The notes under the pieces are model-generated. The model had not been told where the DNA came from. It did no database searches and worked only from the letters and a program-made list of their open reading frames with translations. 64,000 bases of DNA from Dryococelus australis (lineage: Eukaryota > Arthropoda > Insecta > Phasmatodea > Phasmatidae). The first letter of the stretch is position 1. Every line of letters begins with the position of its first letter. The stretch covers positions 208,314,709 to 208,378,708 of the forward strand of contig CM057009.1 in NCBI GenBank assembly GCA_029891345.1, read 5' to 3'. Positions 34,641-48,000 of this stretch are shown here, piece after piece. The position numbers were made by a program, and so were the translations under genes.

Positions 34641-35399
34641 TAGAGTCCATGACGGCGCTCACCATGCACGTGTCACATGTGCTGCACTTTCACAAAGAGG
34701 CCAATATTTTGAACTTTCACATAAATATTATTTTTCAGTATAAAATGTGTTTATTTGTATTTGCAGGGTTTAATGTTTTAAAGTGTTAGTTGCTATTTAA
34801 AAATTGTTTGGTTAAGAAATTCAAAGTGCCACGGCACCGAGATTAAGAACACTACTATTCCAGCATGAACACCATCATAAAGAGACTCTGAAATAATATG
34901 AAAATTCACAGGAAAATTATGAAAATGTAAAACAGTATTTGATTTAATTTGTGCCATTTTATTTTCAGTAATAAAATATTTTAATCTGTGTGCATAGCAC
35001 TTATGCTTATGTGAACCCCGTAGGCAGTCATGGTTGGTCCATGCAATGCTTGTCTCTGGACAGTCTGTCAAGGAGATCTGGTGAGGTAAGACACTGTCAC
35101 GTAGGCACTACAACCTTTTGTTCACTGATGTAGATTTCAATAGTCAATTTAGTTTACCAGTCAACCTTTGCTTGCCTACATTTTGCCAGACATTTCCCCA
35201 GCATTATGCTTCCACTTTACTAATTTATTTCGCGTTGTGGCATTTTTAACGTAATCAAGGAGGAAGAGAAAGATGTCGGAGAGGTGAAACGACCTGTGCA
35301 ACTTGAATGAGGCGCCATCCACCTATGTTAGTGGCGTTTCATAGTAACTTCTGCATTATTGATACACGCAATTTTAAGGGCTTTGTTTTCATGCATGTA

Positions 35400-36500
35400 C
35401 TTGAGGTGTATTTTTCATGTTTGAATATTTTACAACAACATCACGTATAACCACGTGGCTGACCGACGCTGAGTATTTGTATACACCATCATTGCATTTT
35501 GAGAGCTTATTTATGTAACATTGTATGTGCAATATTTTATTCAGTGTTCAGTGTAAAATTTTTGTTAGGGTTCCGTGTAATTTCACGTAAGTGGATGCTT
35601 TTTGTACTTGACCACGCTGGCATGTTAATGTTTAATTTTACCGCTATCAGATATGTCACAAGCCTATAATCACGTAAATCGTAAAGAGAATAATTTTCTC
35701 AAGAAGAATAATCTTTTGTCTGAATTTAATTTTGCCGTTTTCACGAAGAAATATTGCAATTTCATCTGCACCACGTTGTCTGCTACGAACTTTTTCCAGC
35801 GGCATCCACGCCATATAAACTTGTGTTTATTGTGAATACTTATCTCGTGTTCCATCTTGTTTCATGTATCCTTTGGGGGTTTATGTAATTTTGTAACTTG
35901 TGTACGGTACAATAATTCCAGTCGTAGCCGGCTCTGTGTATAGGCCGTCATCACACTACCCATGTGCTGGAGGGCTAGCCCCAACAAGTTTGCATGAGTG
36001 ATGCCGAGTAATCACATGTGTTAATGTATCATTATGGTTTCATTTTATAATTCAACGTGTCCTATCTTCAGGGAAAAATCGTCAGTCCACCCTAGCGGCT
36101 GTCGACTCTTCCCTTGTGAAGATTGTGTTTTAATACACCGTGGTGAGATCATCCATCTAGGCGTGTGCTAGAGTAATTGTGGACTGGGGAGCTTCCAAGC
36201 GGAGTTAGCTAGACACGACCGAGTTTACCATTAATTTCATGGCACGTTGATTTGTACGCACAGCATCTATAAAAACAAGTATCACAGTGACCCATCCTCT
36301 TTCATTTGTAGTGACAGTGTCCTACCCACATGTGTTCTTCAAGTGATAAATATGTTTAGTAAAAGTTTAGTGTTGCCTACGTGTTTGTTAGTGTGCACGG
36401 GTGAGACGGACACTCAAAACCCACAGCATCCCCGAGAACGCTGAGTCTCAATAGTGTGGTGATTGGGAGGCACCTCTGGTGCCAATATTACCAGTGGTGA
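35400..36500 (+). repeat. Possible LTR-like unit
   Basis: A block of higher complexity than its flanks has a TATA-like ctataaaaac (about 36268-36277) with a downstream stretch, then cacctctggtgccaatattaccag, which might be a primer-binding site. Neither a second copy nor a coding region was found beside it, so this is a weak call. Confidence 0.25.
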
Positions 36501-36970
36501 GTATTTGTGTCATTGTTCGTCTCGTGTCTCACCTGACGGCATCAGTTGTTAAAATCATTTGCTCATTCATGTATATGTAGTATTCTGCTGGGCAAGTTTA
36601 CAGGAAGCAAAGGGTTGTCGTGTGACTAATGGCCATACAGTGTTTGTGTTGAAAACACTTATACTAGTAATAACATGTACTGGATAAAATAAGCCAACAC
36701 TTTTACCTTCCAGATCACTGTCTACTATTTTAATATTTGATCAATGTTCAAATTTTTTCATTATAGCAATGAAAATATAATGTGCACCTGAAGTATGGGT
36801 ATATTTATTTGTATTTAAAGGAAGGGAATATTTATTTATGGTAGTTTATACATAGATAGTTTTTTTTCATCAAAACTAGCAACACACATCTATTCTGGGA
36901 ATCTGCTTTGATATTAAGTTCTCTCCTTTTATGAAATAAATACTGGAGTGTGGTATGCAGGAAAAATATG

Positions 36971-37133
<163 letters not shown>

Positions 37134-37239
37134 ATTAGTAGTCCTTGATTTGTTGGATTACACAATGTTTTGAATATGAAGCCAACCGTTAGTCTACCTA
37201 CTTTAGAAGTTTTAATGAGTAAGGATACTGGGTTTGCTC

Positions 37240-37500
37240 TAGTTCTCACAAACATGACTGAGGAACTGAAATCCCACCAAGGTGAACTGGGTTTTATTCC
37301 TGGGAGTCACTCCAGGATTTTCGTATGTAGGAATTGTGACAGACAATGCTGCTGGTCGATGGATTTTCTTGGGGATCTCCCATTTTCCCCTCCCTTGCAT
37401 TCTAGCGCTGCTCCATGCTCACCTCGCTCCACCTTCATCAGCTCTAAAAACCTCGCTGTTAAGAGCTCCCAAAATCTCTCCACACACTACTAAATCTGAA
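37240..37500 (+). repeat. Phasmid-type interspersed repeat, copy 1
   Basis: The sequence contains ccaggattttcgtatgtaggaattgtgacagacaatgctgctggtcg...cttggggatctcccattttcccc...gctctaaaaacctcgctgttaagagc. It matches, inverted and diverged, 47750-48000, and its last part matches 13220-13270. The antisense reading (a GRSPRK and WWDF type phrase) is familiar from stick-insect gene models contaminated by this repeat. It has no protein function. Confidence 0.75.
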
Positions 37501-38001
37501 CATTTTGGACATGAGCCAACTTTTGAAGGATATAGTTTCACATACTAAGATCTTTACTCTTCTTTGTTTTGACACTATCAATTCACAATAACTCTTGTAA
37601 GTCCACTGTGTGACCATTAGTAGAACATACTTTCTACTGGTTCATTTGGCCCTATGTGTACATCTAACAAATTTTAATGTAAATTTGCAATTTCCATAAA
37701 TATTTCAAATGGTAAAAATGCATAACTAAACTTGATTGAAAACTTTTCACTCTTCTTATATTTTTATCCATCCTCATTTTTCAATCAACTGGAGGCCTAA
37801 ACTAACAATCTGTTTCTAACTGCATACATTAAATTGTTTTATCTTGCATTTTGTTAGGTTATATTCAGTATGACTAGAAAAATGTTTTCTGATGTTACGA
37901 ATTCCTTTTTACTCTTACATCCTGCTTATTGCACATTTTTCATATGATGCCTCAAACATGAGGTGATAAAGCTCTCAGGTGTGGCACACATATTGTGTGT
38001 T

Positions 38002-38220
38002 GGCTATTCACGGTAAAGCGAACACTATTGAAAGCACTCTCATTTAGAATAATAGTCAATAAATATATTATTGATGTTAACTCCCTAGTGCTGTGGAATA
38101 TACATACTGTGTTTATTACTTACATGGTAGTATTTATTTTAAAAAGTGGTTAAAAGATAAAAGATGGCGGAAAGGAAAATTAACTTGGACCTAAAGGTGC
38201 TCACTTTACCGTGAACAGCC
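38002..38220. mobile_element. 219-bp MITE with 24-bp terminal inverted repeats
   Basis: The left end ggctattcacggtaaagcgaacac and the right end gtgctcactttaccgtgaacagcc are inverted matches with three mismatches. No coding content. The end sequence recurs at 42677 and 45213, so it is a short relative of that larger element. No target duplication is evident. Confidence 0.85.
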
Positions 38221-38516
38221 ATATACAATGTTGTGGCATGGTAGATTGAGAGAAGTTCAATTTCAAAATATTGTAGCATGTTAATTATGTGGTAAAACAA
38301 TGGACTTTTGATGTTATGCGCCTCATTGCATATCGCATGTTCACCCTCGTTTTTCTGAATTCTCACGTAACTTGTAGCACCCAGTTTTTGCTGTTGATTC
38401 TAAATTTTAGTTGTATTTTTCCTCTGTTTTTACATTACATTAAACCTAATGTAAAATTTTATTTGTAGTTCAGACTCATTTGTATTAATTTCTAATTTGG
38501 TTTCTACTTGTCATAG

Positions 38517-38717
38517 ACGACTGGTTGTTTGTTATTCAAGAAAGTGTTTATAATGCGGACCCTGAGATCCGAGAAGTGGCAGTCGTTGCGTTGAATTCTC
38601 TTCTTGAACATTACTCTTCTGCAACTATTTTGGAGAAGATTGTGACAGAATATGTGAGTGTTTTAAGTGCTGTAGAAAATGGAGATTTTCATCAAGCATG
38701 TGCAGCTTCAGTATTAG
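38517..38717 (+). CDS. Tbcd: Tubulin-specific chaperone D, internal exon C
   Basis: The exon opens with a split Asp codon, then DWLFVIQESVYNADPEIREV, AVVALNSLLEHYSS and, near the end, FHQACAASVL. The DxWxxxIxxxxx...x(V/M)xxxAVxALxxLxxxYY pattern is the part of TBCD that I recall in human as DGWQWLINDT...DAAVSALAALCSEYY. It forms another HEAT-type repeat pair. The acceptor is tcatag (AG at 38515-38516) and the donor a consensus gtaagt at 38718. The exon is 201 nt, phase 1 in and out, and continues directly from exon B. The last base (g) pairs with gt of exon D to give Gly. Confidence 0.93.
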
Positions 38718-40621
38718 GTAAGTTTTTTTTAGAGGGGAGGGATGTAATACATTTTTTTCTCAAATTCAGAGCATACAAATTATGTATAACTAATTAAATT
38801 ATGAATTGGTTCTCTTTTGAATTTAGTATGAAAATATTTTTCTTTTAGCTTTATGCAATTAATCTTTATATCTGATTTACATATATAGAGATATAGAGTG
38901 TATTAACATTGAAATTAAGTTAGGAAAAGTAGTTTTGTTGCTCAATGTTTTACGAAAATTGAAATGTTGTAGTTGGTATTTATTTATATTGGTTTCTTTG
39001 TGTTTTATTCGCAATATAAAATAAATTAATTTAAACAAATATATATTTTTATTTTGATCATTATTACTTTTTCATTTGATCAATCATGAATTCAAGGTAC
39101 ATAATTCATGGCAGTGTTACTATGGCATGAGTCCAAAAATCACTGGTCTCCACCATCGTTCACTGTGCTACAACACAACAACTGTTGAGCACCGTGCTGA
39201 TGACTAGAACAGCGGACATGGCCGTCAGTTGCAGTATCTCAACAGTGTTCGTGACAGCAACCGCTTCGCCCAACACTGCGTGAGTTAGCTGATGGTCCTA
39301 CTTTGATCCAATCATGTGAGCGACACCAGGGCAGCCCCGTGGTTGGGATCCCCACTGACCAGCACTGCCATGTCAGGACATAACATGTGTGAAGGCGTTT
39401 CTCTAAAGCGAGAGCAAAACCCTTCCTAGTGTAAATTAAGTTTAAATGGCAAGCCAACAGCACTACAAAACATAATTCAGAAATTACATTAAAAGTGCAG
39501 TGTTCTTGATTTCTGACTTGGAAAAAAGGCTTCACCTATACCAACTTAAATCTTGCCCCTACAGGCATCACCTAATTATTATTTTAGCAAGTGTAGGAAG
39601 TATACTTGTTTATTTTATATAATCATCAGCAAGTTTATGGGCTCTGATAAACACACTTTAAGCACCACGTCTGTAAACTTTACAGGGTGAAAATTGATAT
39701 ATTTATGGTTTCATTTCTAATGTTTTTGCTTTCAAAGAGAAGTGAAGGCCTACCTACCAAATCATCTTTTAAGAACTTATTTTAGAATTAATTACAACCA
39801 TGTTGAGGAAAGTAGGCTTATTAGTTATATCAGTAACTTCTTCTTTTTCTAATGAAAGAGATTATTTTATTTAGATTAAAAATCATAATGTTATTTGAAC
39901 ACCAAAATATAATGGCTTTAGTATAACCTTCTGCATCGGGAAACAGTCCTCAAGTGAGCCAATTTTACTACTGATTTCGAGGTCATCACCAAACAAATGT
40001 ATTTGCAAGTTTTTAATTACTGTGTTCTCTACTGTGTCCCACCTGACAGACTATGATTTAGTGCTAGGCATGTGCATTGCAGATAGTGGGACTTTAAACC
40101 TTCTTCTTCATTTGTTAGGCTCTGGAGCATCTATGGGAGATTCTGCATTTTTCTTTGTATTGTGCAATATCTGCATCTTATATTGACGTATTTGGAATTA
40201 AATTTTTAGCTTTCTCTAGTGTTCAGTTATTTCTAGGTTAGCAACTTTACATGTGTGTATCTTTGTATGTCTATTGTGTTTCTGTTCTTGTCAGTCAATA
40301 TATAATTATGTTTGGTATTTTACTCTATTTATTGGCTTGTTTTATATTTGTGTATGGAAGGGGGGGGGGGTGTATTTTTTGTGTGTTTGATGTTACAAGT
40401 ATTCTTTTTGAAGCCCTTTGGTGTTTTGGTACCTTTTATCCTGGGTCAGTAATTTGATGTGTTTATGTTTTGGGGACTTTTTCAAAGTGAAAGGGTGGGT
40501 GGTTTTTTCTTCTGCTTCTTCTTCTTCTTATTATTATTATTATTATTGTTATTGTACTTCTGTGTGTGTAGAGGAGCCCTAGTTGCTGTAGCACACAGTA
40601 TTTTCTTTTGTTTCAGTTAAT

Positions 40622-40925
40622 TAAAATCATCCATAAAAATAATAAAAAATAAAGGAGAAAGGGAACCTCCTTGAGGAACACCAGTAACAGGAAAATAGGA
40701 GGAATATTTCTCACATATTTTTACCTTGAAATGCTAACTTAAATAACTTTCAATCAACTTAAGACTATTAGACTGGAAGCCCACAGTGTCAAGATTTGAA
40801 ATAAAATTATATGAATTGACAGTATTAAAATCCTTGGAGATATCAAAATATATTTCATGGCTTAAATATTTGTTATCTTTTCATGGATTGGCTTTGGTAA
40901 TGCATTCATTAAATATGTGGGTTAA
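40622..40925 (-). pseudogene. LINE reverse transcriptase fragment
   Basis: The minus strand reads EIYFDISKDFNTVNSYNFIS, then LKLIESYLS, and then PVTGVPQGGSLSPLFFIIF. The first is the catalytic-Asp block A motif (F.DLSKAFDTV) and the last the block B PQG motif of non-LTR reverse transcriptases of the Jockey/CR1 type. The YADD block and everything else is missing. One stop lies between the blocks. Confidence 0.8.
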
Positions 40926-42514
40926 ATTGGGACTAGGATCTTAGAACAGCATTTAACAATGTAGTTTGGTGTATTGTTGGGACTGGTGGAAAAGGATGGT
41001 TTATGTTTTTTAATATGGCTGTGTGCTAGTCTTTGAGTAGTTGCTATACAGAAAATTGGTGTTTGGTTTTTGTTGTGCAAGCTGCAAGAAATACTGTTTT
41101 TGGTCCATCTCGTTATTGGCAATCATATTTCCTACAAAAAAGTGGTACCACAACACTACTAGTAATATTCACTGTTAGATACACTCTTTTAGTTTAATAT
41201 ACTGTACCTAATTAATCCTTAGTTTTATTTGAAATTTTGATTTAACAGTATTTCTGAAATCCTAGAAAGTATTTAATTTAAACAATTTTATGGTTGTAGC
41301 AGCTGCACTGAGTCAGGCTGGGTTTTTCTTTTTGTTTCTTTTTTTATCACTTATATTTTTTAGATAAATTACTGCAGAAAAAATAAGTATTAAATATTAT
41401 ATATCCAAAACTGTTTGACAAGGCACTCACTATATTTATTATTGAAGGGAACTTAATAAGCATATTAGGTTGTCATAACATTCCACATTTTATGTTATAA
41501 AAAAATATGGCTCTATTAGATTATCTCAGTGAGTTATTATTTATCTGAATTTATTTACCGGTTCTGAGTAAAACATTGTATATATCTGATCAGCATACAG
41601 ACCCCTTAAAGATGTAAGCTTATTTTCCATCATTTTGGAAGATAATGCCATCTCCGAATTAACTAAAGCGGATAATGTAGTTTTAAATATTTGATTAACC
41701 TCTTACCTATAGGTTTGGTATAAACATAGCAATTATATGTATATGCACTCACTGGCCCATGAGGAAAGATCATTTTGGGAGGTGGAAGGAGAAATCATTT
41801 GAACTATAAACATTTATATATGTGTGTTCAACCACAAACAATTTCTGTTATACAGCTACTTTATTTAATGTATGTGTGTTTGAAAGTGGTGCACAGTACT
41901 TTCCATAATTTCCAGCCCTCATTATATCACTTTTCTCTACCATGAAGCATGCAATATATTCCTCCCCTCCCATCATGCTACGCGGTTTGATTGTCAGGTT
42001 TTGGTCGCGTGTTTCATGTTGTATTGTGTATAAGCATAACCAGGGTTCCAACAATGAGTGCGGACTTTCGAAATATCAAGTTTATTTTTTTTTTTTTTTT
42101 TTTTATAATCTTGCTCTAAAAACACATGCAAGAACTGAACATGTCTAGCCTGAATTCATTTGAGAGTTTTGGGTTGTTTGTGATTTAATATTTCAGTAGT
42201 TTTGTTAATTTGATCTGCTAAAAATGGGGTTTTAATATTTTACATAGAGAATTATGACAAACAATTTCATTATCCTCATTTTCTTTAAGAATATATTGCG
42301 TCCTTTTTAAAATGTTCACAAATATGATTGTAAAGAAATTTATATTTTTCTATTAAAGGTTAGTTCTTATGAAGTAAATTTTATATTTTATGATGACTTT
42401 GTTTTTCATCAATTTTCAAAAAAAAACCATTAGCATTTTAGGAATTAATATAGACTGACAATACATATTATTCTTAGTTATTTTAGTGAACCACAGCTTA
42501 ATTGTAATGTATTG

Positions 42515-42557
42515 ACACGCACGCACACACACACACACACACACACACGCGCGCGAG
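42515..42557. repeat. (CA)n microsatellite
   Basis: About 40 bp of ac/gc dinucleotides, ending in gcgcgcg. Confidence 0.95.
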
Positions 42558-42676
42558 TATATTACACAGTGTGATAATATGGAAGCCAAAATAAAATATG
42601 ATGTTTATAATATGAAGAAAATCCGTAACTATTGATTATTTTTTAAACTAAACCTTTAAAGTGACATTCTTTCATA

Positions 42677-45213
42677 GGCTGTTCATGGTAAAGGAGTGAT
42701 CACTTTTGAGGCCCTAGTAACTTTTTCCTATCAGGCTTTTTTTATCCCTCTGTGATGGGTCACAAATATGTACAAAACAGTTTTGGTAATAATGTTATAT
42801 TTTCCAAAAGACTTACTATTGGCACCACTCAGATGGATGAAAATATTATTTACACAATACAAGTACGCTGAGATTCCAGCAAGAAAAGTACTCTTTATAA
42901 AAATTACACAAACTCACCACTGACACTGTGTTAAAAAGATTACAAAAATAACATCTTGAGGTAAATACCCTGATTACAAAGCCTTTTCTTATGTACAGGC
43001 TAGAGATTACAAGTATAATAAAAATGACTCCATTAGACCATTACCAAACGTCACTGCAGTTTATTGATTTGTAGTTGTGCTCACAATCTTAACAACAGGA
43101 GTTTATTGCAAATGGTAATCAATAAGTAGTACCAAATGATTCATGTATATACGAAATTTCTAGAATTTATTCAAGACAATTTGACCCTCTGAATGGTCAG
43201 TTGTTTAAGAGAGTTTAAGCGTTTTTAACTTCTTATTTAACGATAATTGGTCAACAGAATTATTAATGTTTGGTACTTAAAAATTACAAGTTGGTTAAGG
43301 TATTTAATTCTACGAAAACGTGACAGACCAAGGTCCTGCTGACTAGTTTTGACTTATGTAATTCTTACAAAGGCATTTTGAAAAATCAAAATTATTGCTT
43401 TGTTACTCGTGATTGTGTTACCACTTTTAATGCGTTTACCAAGTATTCTTAATGCTCCAGAAAATTCATAAATAGCATTGCATTTAATTATGTGCAGACG
43501 TGCTCAGTATTTCCAACAAAGTGTATCATAGCTTATTAAATGCTCAAGAAAATTCTGCTAAAAGGAATTATCATAAAAATGTGCATTACTACAACTTGCT
43601 GCAAAACATGAATTGATTAAAACATTTTAATATAACTTGCCAATATTCACACAACAACCGAGATCTAAGTTGGTTAACATTACAGCACATTATTTATTAA
43701 CCTGGTACTAACAATGTAAGAGCACATAAAGTACCAATACGGTGAGTAATTATTACTGAGCATATTATGACTACACTTCACAAAATAATATACAATGACA
43801 CAAGTGAGAGAGGGCAGTAATCATACCCTTCCAAGGCCTCTCTTAATGTAAAATAACATACTGAAAATGTACTATTAAAAATCACTATAAAAGCCTTAAA
43901 GCTGGCAGAGGCAATTTTGCCAAATTATTCCAAAGCCCTAGCCAACATAAAACAGAACAGAAAGATATGTGAAACTCAACTACTGCATGCCCATGCACAA
44001 GCCACAGCCCAACTGCACCCATCCATTTGACTACTTCAAAACTCGATTTGGGTAGCAAACAAATACTAAGACTTTAGGGTTGTGCGGATATTTGGTATAA
44101 TGAAACGAAAATGAAAAATGACAGCTTTCACTTTCGTTTAGTAAGAAATTTGGTTATCGAAAGTCATAACGAAACTGATATTCTCGATTTCTATGAATTT
44201 TTGGGTGTTTAATGAATATTCATTTAGTCCACCAGCAAGAAAAATTTTTGCCTGTAAATAATTTTTTTGTTTTTATTATTTTATAACTGAAATAAATACA
44301 TAAAATAAAAATTTTAATGTAGGAGAACTCCCTGTGGTAAATACTCCATATTCTACATATTTTTGGTTTGATTTTCAAACGAATTTGTTATAATGAATAA
44401 CCTGCTAAAGTGTTATGAAATTCGTTAAGCTTTCATTAAGGCTGAGCCTTAAATATATAATTTTTCATTTCAATTTCACGAACGTTCATAACACGTATTT
44501 CATTTTTGTTTTGTGATAAAAAAGTCACATTCGCACAACATTATAAGACTTGAAAACTCGTTTAAACAAATACCACGCAGAAAGGCAAGCACTAAGTTAT
44601 ATTGAAACTGGAATTTTGAACACCAAACTAAACAAAATTTTGAATAGCCCTACCTTAACTGCAGACCCGGCCAAACCAACTACATGGCACACAATTGAAA
44701 CATCACCAGCAAACTATGCAATGCTACACTGTGGTCGTAACCCACTGTTTGTAAAGCACCAATTTCACTTCCTCACTAAGCCATTTAAAAATAATAAGGC
44801 ATAACAATCTCGAACAAATCAATGCTCACAAAAACGAAGTTGTGTCACTTCACGATGACGGAATGTTGAGTAGAGAAGCACAAAGGTAGAAGTAGGCTGA
44901 ATAACAATGGTGCAAAAACTTAAAAATAGACTAGTCTCTGGGTGAGGGGAGAAAGGGGATAGCAGAGGAGGGGAACCAAAGTGTGCATGAGTTGGCCTCC
45001 AGATGAGGCTCATGGCCAGAGCAAGTCCAGCGACTGCATCACTGTCGCACTTCTTCCACTTTTAAAATAAATATTGCCATGTAACTAATAAACACAGTGT
45101 ATATATTTAATTAGACTGAAAAGCTAATATTTAATGTTACAATAAAATATATTTATAAATTATTATTCCAAATGAGAGGGCAACCAAAAGTGCTCACTTT
45201 CCCATGAATATCC
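42677..45213. mobile_element. 2.5-kb DNA element with the same TIRs as the 219-bp MITE
   Basis: The left end ggctgttcatggtaaaggagtgatcacttttgaggccct (42677) is the inverted match of the right end agggcaaccaaaagtgctcactttcccatgaatatcc (ending 45213). Both match the ends of 38002-38220. The interior is AT-rich and contains no transposase I can recognise. A small inverted-repeat element (44079-44539) is nested in it. Its superfamily is undetermined and no clear target duplication was seen. Confidence 0.6.
44079..44539. mobile_element. Small MITE with gttgtgcg ends
   Basis: gttgtgcggatatttggtataatgaaacgaaaatgaaaaat at the left is loosely inverted at the right (atttcatttttgttttgtgataaa...cattcgcacaac). 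The 461-bp interior is AT-rich. The gttgtgcgaat end type occurs in hAT-related MITEs of arthropods. No 8-bp duplication is visible. Confidence 0.45.
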
Positions 45214-45267
45214 TTTGGTAAAAGGTACCATATTTTTAAACTTATCGATAACATGTTGAGTTTTTGT

Positions 45268-47656
45268 TTACATTCCCAAGTTCTGCTCAACAAAAGGGAC
45301 CATCAGATTATTTAGTCTTTCTTGCTTCATTGTTGAATGCAGTATTATTTTCCATGTGGACATTTTCGAAAAACTTCTCTCACACGAGCAGCTTGTGGCC
45401 AATATGAACAAAAATTTGTGAGGAAGACTACACAGTTTTTGTAAGTTTTCCCCTGTTTCAATTCTTTCAACCACTTAGCCATTCACATTAGAAAGGGGGG
45501 AAATTTTGTGCCTCCTTGGTTTTCAGCAACCTAACTTCAGCTACCAGCTCTGAAGTGTTTAAATTGAAAGATTTACTCAATAACTGAATGTTATCTGTTA
45601 TGCAGTCTTCAATTTTGAGTGTCATGATTTTCCCTACATCACTTTTTACAAGGTTTGTTTCCTGTGAAAAATTCAAGTCCAAGCATTTTGTAGTAGAGAG
45701 TCTAATAAAACAGGTTAATAGGTGCAGAACTTGATTTTGTCTTTCTTGCTATTCATAGGAGCAGCTGTACCAGCATTTTTATCTATTTTAAAAAAGAAAA
45801 CTCCCCCCCCCCCCCGCGAAATGTCTTCAGCTATAGCATACATCATATCAAAGAGTTCTTCATTTCTGAGTTTAGCTAAATCTTGAGATCGGCTCTGTAC
45901 ATCATCAATGGCCTCACACAGATGTATTGTTGATGACTAAAGGGTTCTGCTGTTTTTTAGTAACATCTGAATATTTGGCCCCATTATTTCTAGACAAACT
46001 ATCAAATTGAACTATTGCAGTTGCAGTAATATCCTTTTGCCCTTGGCTCGTACTTTAGCATCAGCTGTATCTTTAACAGTTTTTTTGTATTGTTTTAGTA
46101 ACTGCTGTTAGCAGTTCACGAACACGATGAACTGCCTCAGGAAGATAGGCCCACAGTGTGTCAGATAATGACTTCAGAGTTTTCAATTTGAAGTCAGTGG
46201 TTTTGACTATCTCCTTGAACACAGAATGTCTGCTTGGGCTGCTATCAATAAATGTGTAAATAAGCTGGTTGTTGCCAAAAAAAAAAAAAAAACAATATCA
46301 GAATGTTATTTTTGTGTGAAGCACAAGCATATGTGAGGGTAAGATTTAAACAATGTGCATAGCAGTGTATATAAACAGTGGGGAACCATTAATTTCCTTA
46401 CACTTTACCTGTAGTCCTGTGCAACACCTTCCATATGGTGAAATCACCATCAAAGCACACAGATACTACATTATCCCACCTAATATCAATAATTTCAAAC
46501 ATAATTTTGATTTTATTAAGTATACATTCAGCATTTGTTTCTGTAATTGTTCTAAGCCAACAAACCTTTCAGCTGGCATGATTTCACCTTATAGAATCTA
46601 ATATATAAAATGGCCATTTGTTCATGACGACTAACATTTGATGTCTCATCTGTGATTATTGATAAAAATCACCCAATAACCACGAGAGAGATATGTCCTA
46701 GAAAGACATTGCTCAAAGCCTTCAGTATGTCATCCTGTATTGTGCTGCTAATGTAGGTACAAATTTTCCTGCTGCTGTTTCTAGGTATGGTTTAAGAAAA
46801 GTTTTGTAGTTGTGAAATATATTATCTTCAAAAACAGACCATTCGCTTGGCTGTCCTCAATTTTGTTACGCCCACAAAAAGGTCTTCCTCCTTTAGCCAA
46901 GACATGGATGATATATCAATGTCTTGTCATGTATTCTTGATTCTTCTTTAGCTTTATTTTTTTCTGTTGGAACTCTATTCTCTTGCATCATTCAGTAACG
47001 TCTACAGGTCTGCTTTTAATGAAAGAACCCCAGCAATCAATACTTGCCTGATGGCATCATGACTTCTCATGAGCTTTGTATTTTTCATTTGCTGTATGCC
47101 AGGAATTAAAATGGGCAGTTATAAAAGCATTGTCTATGGTGCACTACCATTCAGAGCAAACCATCTACACAGAAAACAGTAGGAAGAGTAATTTTTTATA
47201 CTTTATTCCAGTATCTGTAGCTTGAATACTAATCTGAATAAAAACATCTCCTATTTTTCTGCCTACCTATGGTCATTTTTGGGAAAACCTGTAAATAAGG
47301 CCGATAAGGCCCGTGCACAATGCAATGTGATAACTTAAGTGTATCATTCAGTATTCCACAACTTTGATCATCTGGATGTGTGCTGCTGTCATCTTGTGAC
47401 TTGTATTGTGAAACTGAAACCATAGAAATGTAGCTTTATTTTTAACCTACAGCAGTATTAAAATATTCTTAAATAAATAATTATATTTTAGTAGTTTTTT
47501 ATTATAGTCTTAAATATATACTTTTTTTAAATTCTGCACATGCTAGGAATAGGGAAAGTGCTTACAAAACCAATATGATTAACTAAAATGTAAAGTATTT
47601 TTCAACATTATTTTCTTTTTTTGAAACTAACTATTTCTTGATTACACCACTGCCAC
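45268..47656 (-). pseudogene. hAT transposase relic, minus strand
   Basis: On the minus strand the upper end at about 47656 reads cagtggtgtaatcaag, a hAT-type terminus. Decayed fragments follow with NGSPLFIYTAMHIV and SSPSRHSVFKEIVKTT (about 46400-46180) and KTLKSLSDTLWAYLPEAVHRV (about 46180-46110, the conserved RW-type motif with Leu-Trp). The C-terminal open piece (45474-45268) has ATSCSCERSFSKMSTWKIIL and STMKQERLNNLMV, the hAT dimerisation motif. It is a different, older lineage than the plus-strand hAT at 30-34 kb (different residues around the motif). Stops are frequent, and a poly-A/poly-C patch breaks it near 45803 and 46280. Confidence 0.65.
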
Positions 47657-47749
47657 CTTCATTCATAAGTTTGTTTTCAAACATCTAGTCAATGCTTGGT
47701 ATGCCTACAATTATGAAAATATGTAGATCATCCTAATAATATTGTTTTT

Positions 47750-48000
47750 GTTAGATTTGGGTGGCTCTTAGCAACGAGATCTTGAGAGCTGATAAGCAAA
47801 AAATGAGGTTGATATAGAGAAGCACTGGAATACAAGGGTAGGGGAAACCGGAGATCTCTGCGAAAACTCGTAGACGAGCGGCATCGTCCGCGGCACAATT
47901 CCCATATATGAAAATCCAGGAGTAGCCCCGCTTGGCAAACCCATGCTTGCCTGAGTGGGAGGCAAGTAAGTGTGTGTTATCGCAGATGTCAGCTTTTGCA
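47750..48000 (-). repeat. Phasmid-type interspersed repeat, copy 2
   Basis: Read on the minus strand: ctcccactcaggcaagcatgggtttgcc...ctggattttcatatatgggaattgtgccgcggacgatgccgctcg...gagatctccggtttcccc...gctctcaagatctcgttgctaagagcc. It matches 37260-37475 along its length. It looks coding only by chance. Confidence 0.75.

Noticed and set aside
37170..37548. 107-codon plus-strand open frame that looks like a protein
   Set aside because: It overlaps the interspersed repeat whose inverted copy at 47750-48000 has a different frame pattern; there are no domains.
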